Source of the DNA: an uncultured Pseudodesulfovibrio sp.
Lineage (GTDB): Bacteria > Desulfobacterota > Desulfovibrionia > Desulfovibrionales > Desulfovibrionaceae
Length of the DNA stretch: 7,453 nucleotides
Assembly: GCA_947259235.1 (NCBI GenBank)
Contig: CAMYLL010000124.1
Coordinates: 1-7,453, forward strand
Direction of reading: 5' to 3'
Shown: one piece after another, positions 1 to 4,568 of the stretch
How the letters are laid out: each line of letters starts with the position of its first letter
How positions within the stretch are numbered: position 1 is the first letter of the stretch
Notes under the pieces: generated by a model
What the model saw: only the letters and a program-made list of their open reading frames with translations
What the model was told of the DNA's origin: nothing
Database searches by the model: none
Position numbers and translations under genes: made by a program

Positions 1-359
1 CTGGTGTTCACGGCCAGCTTGAACCCCGCGCCACGCAGCCACCAGAGGAACTCGCGAACGCCCTCGGAACGCCTGAGATAGGGAAAAAGCGACTTGGAAT
101 CGAAATCCTGAATGATCGCCCACGCCTTCATGAAGAGCTCGCCCGGCGCGATAAACCGGATCGAATCCTTGTGGGTGCGGGAATGGACGTAGTACTTTTC
201 CTCGTCCGTCAGTGGCGGCAGGCCGAGCTTGTCCTTGATCATGCCGTAGTAGCGCAGGTTGGCCTCGTAAGAGTCTATGAGCACGCCGTCACAATCGAAA
301 ATGATGCACTTGAGTCCCCGCAGCAGGCGGGGATTCATGAGTTGGTTGGCAAGAGCCAT
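1..359 (-). CDS. HAD-superfamily hydrolase, N-terminal part (cut by window edge)
   Basis: This is the first 119 residues of a haloacid dehalogenase-like hydrolase; the rest lies beyond base 1. Residues 18-30 read C-I-I-F-D-C-D-G-V-L-I-D-S, which is HAD motif I. D22 is the expected phosphoaspartyl nucleophile and D24 the general acid/base. The segment after motif I is helical and typical of a subfamily I cap (phosphoglycolate phosphatase / beta-phosphoglucomutase type). The last visible residues, L-A-V-N-T119, fit HAD motif II, with the Thr binding the phosphoryl group. The ATG at 357-359 follows AGGAG (366-370) at a 6-nt spacing. The gene starts 15 nt after the stop of the 266-residue gene, so the two are probably co-transcribed. 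The family is secure; the substrate cannot be told because the specificity regions are missing. Small-molecule phosphatase is the default inference. Confidence 0.9.
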   Translation of the reverse strand, partial: MALANQLMNPRLLRGLKCIIFDCDGVLIDSYEANLRYYGMIKDKLGLPPLTDEEKYYVHSRTHKDSIRFIAPGELFMKAWAIIQDFDSKSLFPYLRRSEGVREFLWWLRGAGFKLAVNT

Positions 360-374
360 GTCTGTCTCCTGTGG

Positions 375-1175
375 CTAGCTGATGATGGCGACGTTCAGTT
401 GGCCCACGGCGGCAGGCAGCGACTCGGGGGGCTTGCGCCGTCCGGCGAACCGCCAGGCGGGCATGGTCGCGATGCGCGCACCTTCGGGCAACCCGAGTCC
501 GTGGTCTGCCGGCGTAAAAGCCACCTCCCGGTCGTCCCAGGCGGCAAGGATATGCGGGGCGGAGCAGACAAGGACCGTGTCCTCCGGGATGAACAGAGGC
601 AGGGCCTCGATTATACGCTCCCAAGGCAACGGCACTTCCTGACCGTCGGACATACCGCCTGTATGGCTCTGGGCGTTGCCGAGGCTCAGAGTCCGCTCTT
701 CCATCCTGTCCTCGTCATCCAGCCCGATGGTGGTATCCATGGACTTCCATGAGTCCTTGACGCCCTGCTCCAGGCCGCGGACCTCAAGTATCTTCTCCTC
801 GAAGAACCAGGCCAGAAGCAGAATGAACTGTGCCTTGGACCGGGCCTCGCTCATCTCGCGCTCGTCCTTGGAGCCCTGGGTTTGCACGAACCGCTGAGTG
901 AGCTGGGCCTGGATGGAGGACGGCGTACCGTCATAAAAGTCGTCGGGTGTCAAAGCCCCGAAATAGGCCATCTCGCCCGGGTCCTTGAACTGCTCGCCAA
1001 ACGTGACGCAGTCATGGATGAGGGACGCGGCGTTCTTGGGGTCCAGAGGCAGTCCGTCGGGGCGGTAGGCGTCCTCCGCCGGGTCCGGGGTCATGCCCGG
1101 ATCGAAATAGCGAAGGCCAGGAAGAGACCTGCCGGGATTGAGCTCCGGGTGCATATGGGGAAATGACAGCAGCAT
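375..1175 (-). CDS. Conserved-type hypothetical protein, 266 aa
   Basis: I do not recognise a named domain. The product is 266 residues, with no signal peptide and no clear transmembrane segment, so it is probably cytoplasmic. The N-terminal third is rich in Pro, Asp and Gly. A central stretch (about 114-134) around F-I-L-L-L-A-W-F-F-E-E-K is amphipathic or hydrophobic and likely a core helix. It is followed by an acidic, charged segment. The C-terminal part alternates hydrophobic strands (T-V-L-V-C-S, V-A-F-T) and ends in L-N-V-A-I-I-S, suggesting an alpha/beta fold. I chose the ATG at 1173-1175 over the GTG at 1188-1190 because AGGAG (1183-1187) sits 7 nt before the ATG, whereas the GTG has no comparable site. 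It lies between the cysteine-rich gene and the HAD hydrolase in one operon, so a shared role with the hydrolase is possible but unproven. Confidence 0.8.
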   Translation of the reverse strand: MLLSFPHMHPELNPGRSLPGLRYFDPGMTPDPAEDAYRPDGLPLDPKNAASLIHDCVTFGEQFKDPGEMAYFGALTPDDFYDGTPSSIQAQLTQRFVQTQGSKDEREMSEARSKAQFILLLAWFFEEKILEVRGLEQGVKDSWKSMDTTIGLDDEDRMEERTLSLGNAQSHTGGMSDGQEVPLPWERIIEALPLFIPEDTVLVCSAPHILAAWDDREVAFTPADHGLGLPEGARIATMPAWRFAGRRKPPESLPAAVGQLNVAIIS

Positions 1176-1182
1176 GAGACGG

Positions 1183-1189
1183 CTCCTCA
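1183..1189 (-). promoter_or_regulatory. Ribosome-binding site fused to the upstream stop codon
   Basis: On the minus strand the sequence TGAGGAG contains the TGA stop of the cysteine-rich gene (1187-1189) and the AGGAG Shine-Dalgarno (1183-1187) of the 266-residue gene. The A of the stop codon is the first base of the Shine-Dalgarno. The spacing to the ATG at 1175 is 7 nt. This site decides the start of the downstream gene. It also suggests translational coupling by ribosomes terminating on the upstream gene (inference). Confidence 0.7.
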
Positions 1190-1576
1190 CTTCAATTGAC
1201 TGGTTTCATCGTGTATTTCAGGGAGTTCGTAGTGGCGACACCGACCTTCGCACAGGGGCAGCGAAAGGCGGCAGAGCCCATTGAGGACATGCGCGCACGC
1301 GGGTGACTCCGCCTCGCGGCAGAGGGCGTATTCCTCGCAGTCAACGGCCCGGGCAATGCGTTCGAACCGACGCTCCCACAGGTCTGGGACAGCCTCCTGG
1401 GCAACGCCGAAAAGCTCGGCCCGAACAAGAAAATCATCAAACGCCGACTCCCAGCAGGCCAACACGCGACACCGCAATTCACTGGAATATCCTGGATTAA
1501 GATGCTCCTCGTACAGGCAGCGTCCGAGTGTGTGATGCCGACAGTTGTCGCCCGGCATCCGCATGATGTCAGCCAT
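1187..1576 (-). CDS. Cysteine-rich hypothetical protein, 129 aa
   Basis: The product is a small protein of 129 residues with ten cysteines: C12, C20, C36, C41, C80, C86, C94, C102, C109 and C113. Several histidines lie close by (H14, H15, H25, H96, H115). The cysteines form two clusters, one N-terminal around N-C-R-H-H ... G-R-C-L-Y-E-E-H and R-C-R-V-L-A-C-W, and one C-terminal around C-E-E-Y-A-L-C. A Cys-free helical linker separates them (residues 42-79). There is no signal peptide, so in the reducing cytoplasm metal (zinc or Fe-S) binding is more likely than disulfides; this is inference. I placed the start at the ATG at 1574-1576, preceded by AGGGAG (1581-1586). The longer frame to 1624 adds 16 arginine-rich residues without a visible ribosome-binding site. 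It is first in the operon with the 266-residue protein and the HAD hydrolase. I do not recognise the family. Confidence 0.75.
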   Translation of the reverse strand: MADIMRMPGDNCRHHTLGRCLYEEHLNPGYSSELRCRVLACWESAFDDFLVRAELFGVAQEAVPDLWERRFERIARAVDCEEYALCREAESPACAHVLNGLCRLSLPLCEGRCRHYELPEIHDETSQLK

Positions 1577-1641
1577 GGGTCTCCCTGAATGCCGCCAAAA
1601 CTGTGCTCGCGCACGGACGGCCATTCATATCGTATGGAAGG

Positions 1642-1699
1642 TGTAAAGCCCTGACCGCCAATTGTAAAGCGGAACACCCCTTTCACACCCCCCTGTTCC
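1642..1699. promoter_or_regulatory. Repeat-rich divergent regulatory region (candidate operator)
   Basis: The 223-bp gap between the cysteine-rich gene (minus) and tatA (plus) carries three ordered repeats. TGTAAAGC occurs at 1642-1649 and 1663-1670, exactly 21 bp apart (two helical turns). ACACCCC occurs at 1674-1680 and 1685-1691, 11 bp apart (one turn). The arms GGAACA (1671-1676) and TGTTCC (1694-1699) form an inverted repeat with a 17-bp spacer. On the minus strand the TGTAAAGC copies read GCTTTACA, so each contains a -35-like TTTACA. I found no convincing matching -10, so I do not call a minus-strand promoter. Helically phased repeats upstream of a gene start are typical of protein-binding sites. 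The regulator is unknown. Confidence 0.4.
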
Positions 1700-1723
1700 C
1701 TGTCGACAAAGAGTTCCATTTTC

Positions 1724-1752
1724 TTGACCTGTCCCGGACGCAGGTGTATAGG
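1724..1752 (+). promoter_or_regulatory. Sigma70-type promoter of tatA
   Basis: The -35 element TTGACC (1724-1729, five of six consensus bases) and -10 element TATAGG (1747-1752, four of six) are separated by an ideal 17-bp spacer. Transcription would start near 1758-1760, giving a leader of about 40 nt before tatA. This is the best promoter match I found in the window. A housekeeping-type promoter fits a constitutive export component. Confidence 0.65.
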
Positions 1753-1799
1753 CACTGACAATTCACGACTTGAAGAATCAATACCATTGGAGGCTCTCT

Positions 1800-1988
1800 A
1801 TGATCGGCGGATTCGGAGTATGGGAACTGTTGATTATCCTGGTCATCGTGCTGGTCATCTTCGGCGCCAAGAAGCTGCCCGAAATCGGCGGCGGCATCGG
1901 CAAGGCCATCAGCAACTTCAAAAAGGCCACCAACGAGCCCGATGAGATCGACGTGACCAAGAAACCGGAAGAAAAGAAAGAAGACTAG
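1800..1988 (+). CDS. tatA: Sec-independent (Tat) translocase subunit TatA/TatE
   Basis: The product is a 62-residue TatA-family protein. TatA multimers form the membrane component that lets folded, twin-arginine proteins, often cofactor-bearing redox enzymes, cross the inner membrane after TatBC recruitment. The sequence shows a short N-terminus, one transmembrane helix (about 7-21, starting at W8 with E9 as the polar residue near its start) and the family hinge F21-G22-A-K-K-L-P-E. An amphipathic helix follows (G30 to about A43, with F40-K-K), then a charged Lys/Glu tail. Length and lack of a long C-terminal helix favour TatA/TatE over TatB. The ATG at 1800 follows GGAGG (1789-1793) with a 6-nt spacer. 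An in-frame ATG at 1770 lacks such a site and would displace the membrane helix from the N-terminus. The gene stands alone with its own promoter and terminator; no tatB or tatC is in this window. Confidence 0.95.
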   Translation: MIGGFGVWELLIILVIVLVIFGAKKLPEIGGGIGKAISNFKKATNEPDEIDVTKKPEEKKED

Positions 1989-2013
1989 GACGACCCGGGT
2001 CGGACCTTTTTAC

Positions 2014-2042
2014 GCCCGGTTGCCTCGGCAGCCGGGCTTTTT
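2014..2042 (+). terminator. Rho-independent terminator of tatA
   Basis: Bases 2014-2037 fold into a GC-rich hairpin: a 10-bp stem with one G-U wobble and a CTCG loop, with outer arms GCCCGG and CCGGGC. Five T residues follow at once (2038-2042). It begins 25 nt after the tatA stop. Read on the minus strand, the hairpin is followed by GTAAAAAG, not a T run, so it should not act as an efficient intrinsic terminator for the convergent gene ending at 2072. Confidence 0.88.
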
Positions 2043-2071
2043 CGTGCCCTCGGAGCAAGGACCCCGGCCGT

Positions 2072-2971
2072 CTAGTTACCTGTCCTGGTCATCTGATAGC
2101 TCAGCCCGCGCTGGGGCAGAAAGCCGCGCAGCAGGACATCAAACCGTTCGCCGTTGACGACGCGAACCTCCCAGTTGGCCCCGACCCCGGTGGGCTGCAT
2201 GTCCAGCTCCACAAGCTGCACTTCCTGCACCGCCGCGTCCCACTCCCGCAAGACGCGGTCGAACTCAAGGGCCGCATCGGGAGAAAACCAGCCGGAAACC
2301 GACAGCACATGCAGGTTGTTCCGAGCGTCGACAACCTCGGCGCGGGTAAAAAAAGGTGCCCACAGGTCAAACCAGACGGTGGCGAGATCCTTGCCCATGG
2401 CCACCCAGCGGTGTCCGCCATATTGCAGCCGTCCGCTATAGACGCCCTTGTCGTTTTTCTCAAGGGACAGAGCCGGTTCGCCCGTCGATTGCTGACCAAG
2501 ACCGGTCAGGGCTATGAGCCCCTGCAAAGCGGCCGTCTCGTCCCCGGTCAGTCCGTCAGGCAGCTTCAGCGTCGCGGGCTGGGGGGCCTGTGTCGTGGCG
2601 AAAAGGCCCATGCGGCGCAGGTCGTCTCGCAGAGTCTTTTTGTCTATGAACACGTCGAGGTTGAGAATCAGCCCGGCGTTCATGGCCTCGGAGGACACTA
2701 TCTTGTAGCCCTGCACATAGGGCTTGGAGTTATCGATCATATACTGCCGCAACAGCTCGGCACGGGTCTCGCCAAGCGCGGCCGGAAGCATGCGGACGGA
2801 TTCGTCGAGCACGGCCTGGGCAAATCCCTCGGCCATGGCCCGGCTCCGAAGCTCCCTGGGGGAAACCCCCTCCTCGCCCGGCTTGAAAATGCGGACTTCG
2901 GTGGCGGACGCGGCTCCGGCCAGCAGACACAGCACCAGCGCACTCGTCAAAAATACTTGCATCACGCGCAT
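2072..2971 (-). CDS. Exported hypothetical protein with possible LPP20/FlgT-N-like domain, 299 aa
   Basis: A classical signal peptide is visible: positively charged N-terminus, hydrophobic core (about 5-20) and A-S-A at 21-23 as the likely signal peptidase I site. C15 is not in a lipobox, so a soluble periplasmic protein is most likely. After cleavage, residues about 36-121 run as an alanine-rich helix (R-S-R-A-M-A-E-G-F-A-Q-A), then Y-V-Q-G-Y-K-I and strands ending L-N-L-D-V-F-I-D-K-K-T-L ... L-R-R-M-G. This layout resembles the small alpha/beta domains of FlgT-N, LPP20 or DUF2066 proteins (inference from pattern). The C-terminal half (about 150-299) has repeated strand patterns with conserved-looking Trp and Gly and no motif I can name. 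The ATG at 2969-2971 follows GGGAG at 8 nt. It lies 2 nt after the stop of the LPP20-like gene, so it is almost certainly co-expressed with it. Function unknown. Confidence 0.8.
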   Translation of the reverse strand: MRVMQVFLTSALVLCLLAGAASATEVRIFKPGEEGVSPRELRSRAMAEGFAQAVLDESVRMLPAALGETRAELLRQYMIDNSKPYVQGYKIVSSEAMNAGLILNLDVFIDKKTLRDDLRRMGLFATTQAPQPATLKLPDGLTGDETAALQGLIALTGLGQQSTGEPALSLEKNDKGVYSGRLQYGGHRWVAMGKDLATVWFDLWAPFFTRAEVVDARNNLHVLSVSGWFSPDAALEFDRVLREWDAAVQEVQLVELDMQPTGVGANWEVRVVNGERFDVLLRGFLPQRGLSYQMTRTGN

Positions 2972-2973
2972 GT

Positions 2974-3930
2974 CTATTGCTCCCCTGCGGACTTTGCCCC
3001 GGCTTGTTCTATCTGGTTTTGCGCGTCGTCAGGCCCGACAGTCGGCCCGACAGCCGGCCCCGCGGGCGGGTCGAGAACGATGACCACCCGGCAATTGTCC
3101 ACAGCCTCGCCAACGCGCATCATGGCGCGAATCAAGCGGGCCATCGGGGTCGAGACCACCAGGTCCGTCCGCCAGGAACCGAAGGCGCTCAGCGCCTTGA
3201 CCACCAACGGCCTGTTCCCCACACGTTCGCGCAGAGCCCCTTGGTCAGCCGTGGCCGCATAGGCCGCGACGCCCTTGTCGATGGCGTTGGCGCGACTGAC
3301 CAGAAACGGGCCATAGGCACCGATGCCGTCCTGCCCGTAAATCACCGGAGCCAGGGCCGGGGTCACCTGCAAGCCCCGGGCATCCACTATGACGCCGGTA
3401 AAGCCGCCGGTGCCCACTCCGGTCTCCTCGGGAACCGTGTCGCCAAAGGCCATGTTCTGCTCCATGGAGGCGGACATCCTGGGCGGAACCCCGCTTTGGA
3501 ACTGGATGGTGGTCGGCAGGACCAGCTCGGCCAGCTTGCCCCGGAACCGCTCGAAAACACGTACATCGCCCGCCTCCTCGAACACAGCGGGGCGCTCCAG
3601 GGGAGAATTCTGTACAACGCCGCGCACGCGGGCCGCCAGTTCGTCGTCCTCGGAAAGAGAGGCGCCCACCGTGCTTCTGGCGTCGATGCGCACGGCGAGG
3701 ATCATGTCGAGCAGCTGCTTGCGCGCCTGGGTGGCGGCAAGGCGCACGGACAGGGGCGTCGGCGCGACACCCTGCTCATTGCCCAACGGGCGGACCACGG
3801 CGACCTCGCCGCTGCCCCAGGCAATGGTTCCGCCCTCGCCAACAGGCTGGACATATCCCTGGAAAGCTCCGGCCTGAACCGGAAACGTCAATATCATCAT
3901 CAATAACAGAGCAACGCGTATGAAAGACAT
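2974..3930 (-). CDS. Secreted LPP20/FlgP-like protein, 318 aa
   Basis: The first 22 or so residues form a signal peptide (M-S-F-I-R, hydrophobic core, V-Q-A-G-A). No lipobox Cys is present, so it is predicted to be a soluble exported protein rather than a lipoprotein. Residues about 62-139 have the pattern of LPP20-like domains: a helix A-A-T-Q-A-R-K-Q-L-L followed by I-L-A-V-R-I-D-A-R-S-T-V, then D-V-R-V-F. A second region contains F-T-G-V-I-V-D-A-R-G-L (177-187), a motif I associate with FlgP/LPP20-type envelope proteins. It is followed by an L-V-V-K-A-L segment (about 241-246) and C-R-V-V-I-V (280-285), the only Cys. The tail (about 288-300) is a Gly-Pro-Val low-complexity repeat. The ATG at 3928-3930 was chosen because it puts the signal peptide at the N-terminus; its ribosome-binding site is weak (AAGGA 12 nt upstream). 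An upstream ATG at 3982-3984 would add 18 residues. An envelope or flagellum-associated role is inference. Confidence 0.75.
   Translation of the reverse strand: MSFIRVALLLMMILTFPVQAGAFQGYVQPVGEGGTIAWGSGEVAVVRPLGNEQGVAPTPLSVRLAATQARKQLLDMILAVRIDARSTVGASLSEDDELAARVRGVVQNSPLERPAVFEEAGDVRVFERFRGKLAELVLPTTIQFQSGVPPRMSASMEQNMAFGDTVPEETGVGTGGFTGVIVDARGLQVTPALAPVIYGQDGIGAYGPFLVSRANAIDKGVAAYAATADQGALRERVGNRPLVVKALSAFGSWRTDLVVSTPMARLIRAMMRVGEAVDNCRVVIVLDPPAGPAVGPTVGPDDAQNQIEQAGAKSAGEQ
3032..3055. repeat. 12-bp tandem repeat in the 3' end of the LPP20-like gene
   Basis: Two 12-bp units (GGCCCGACAGTC at 3032-3043, GGCCCGACAGCC at 3044-3055) differ by one base, and a degenerate third unit follows (3056-3067, 8 of 12 matching). 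On the coding strand they specify a Gly-Pro-Ala/Thr-Val tail. The unit is a multiple of three, so copy-number change would lengthen or shorten the tail without a frameshift. Confidence 0.7.
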
Positions 3931-3989
3931 GTGTCGTAGATTTCCTTGGTCATGGACGGTTGTGATCTGGCCCGCAAAAATCACTCAGG

Positions 3990-4018
3990 CATGTATCGCG
4001 CTTGCCGCTTTTCCGCAA
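3990..4018 (-). promoter_or_regulatory. Possible promoter of the secreted-protein operon
   Basis: On the minus strand, TTGCGG (4018-4013) and TACATG (3995-3990) are separated by 17 bp. Each matches three to four of six sigma70 consensus bases. The predicted start is near 3983, about 50 nt before the ATG at 3930. The match is weak; support comes mainly from its place in a divergent gap and from the mirrored element on the other strand. Confidence 0.3.
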
Positions 4019-4023
4019 GCCGC

Positions 4024-4052
4024 TTGCGGCTGCCCCGCGCCGATGGTAGGCT
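4024..4052 (+). promoter_or_regulatory. Possible promoter of the sixA-like gene
   Basis: TTGCGG (4024-4029) and TAGGCT (4047-4052) are 17 bp apart, with a predicted start near 4058 and a short leader before the ATG at 4083. The consensus match is weak. Its -35 forms one arm of the perfect inverted repeat CCGCAAG-CCG-CTTGCGG (4013-4029); the other arm supplies the -35 of the opposing promoter. Confidence 0.3.
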
Positions 4053-4082
4053 TTCTCTCCCGGCAAACCAAATGGAGCACCC

Positions 4083-4568
4083 ATGCGTATACACCTGATG
4101 CAGCACGGCCAATGCCTGTCCGAAGCGCTCGATCCTCACCAACCCCTGAGCCCGGTCGGGCGGGAGATGACGGAAAAGGCGGCCAATGCGGCACGCATCC
4201 TCGGCCTGCGCTTCGAACTCATAGCCACCAGCCCCAAGGTCCGCGCCATGCAGACCGCCGAGATCATGGCCAGGGCGACAGGCTACCCCGTCTCGCGGAT
4301 CGAGGTGAGCGACGTGTTCAAAGCCACGGCCCCGGCCGAGGGGGCAATAAATTTCATAAATGAATACGAAGGATTGGACTCAATACTCGTGACAGGCCAC
4401 CTGCCGTCCCTCGCTGCCGTGGTCGTGCGCCTGCTGGGCGCGAAGGGGTTGAAACTGTCCATGGTGAACACCGGCCTGACGCAGATTGAGGTCAATCTCG
4501 CCGAAGACACGAGCGTTCTCAACTGGCATCTGACACCCGCCCAACTCTCGCTCATCGCCGGAAGCTAG
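4083..4568 (+). CDS. SixA-like phosphohistidine phosphatase (histidine phosphatase superfamily)
   Basis: The 161-residue product matches the length of SixA-type phosphatases, which remove phosphate from phosphohistidine, for example on histidine-containing phosphotransfer domains. The N-terminal catalytic motif is L-M-Q7-H8-G9, with H8 as the expected nucleophile. The usual Arg of the R-H-G motif is Gln, as I recall for a subset of SixA-like proteins. Other superfamily elements are P-L-S-P-V-G-R-E (21-28), S-P-K-V-R54-A-M-Q-T-A-E (50-60) with the phosphate-binding Arg, and V-T-G-H106-L-P with the second catalytic His. No signal peptide is seen, so it is cytoplasmic. The ATG at 4083 follows GGAG (4074-4077) with a 5-nt spacer. 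It is transcribed alone, divergent from the secreted-protein operon and convergent with miaA, whose stop it overlaps. The superfamily is certain; the physiological substrate is inferred, so no symbol is assigned (sixA would be the candidate). Confidence 0.88.
   Translation: MRIHLMQHGQCLSEALDPHQPLSPVGREMTEKAANAARILGLRFELIATSPKVRAMQTAEIMARATGYPVSRIEVSDVFKATAPAEGAINFINEYEGLDSILVTGHLPSLAAVVVRLLGAKGLKLSMVNTGLTQIEVNLAEDTSVLNWHLTPAQLSLIAGS

Noticed and set aside
1577..1761. Minus-strand open frame beginning at 1761 in the gap upstream of the cysteine-rich gene
   Set aside because: It runs out of frame through the cysteine-rich gene, has mixed third-base composition unlike its neighbours, no good ribosome-binding site, and overlaps the tatA promoter.
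1991..2002. Perfect 12-bp palindrome CGACCCGGGTCG just after tatA, followed by a T run at 2007-2011
   Set aside because: As a hairpin it would have only a 4-bp stem, and the T run does not follow directly. The stronger hairpin at 2014-2037 is the better terminator, so this may be chance in GC-rich DNA.
2309..3262. Long plus-strand open frame (317 codons) opposite the exported-protein genes
   Set aside because: Antisense shadow of two genes with clear signal peptides and operon spacing. Its translation has no recognisable domain, and it has no plausible start site.
2977..3906. Long plus-strand open frame (309 codons) antisense to the LPP20-like gene
   Set aside because: High-GC shadow frame rich in Gly, Arg and His; no motif and no promoter or ribosome-binding site supporting it.
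4013..4031. Inverted repeat upstream of the sixA-like gene considered as an intrinsic terminator
   Set aside because: No T run follows on either strand and no gene ends there. Its position between divergent starts fits a promoter or operator element better.
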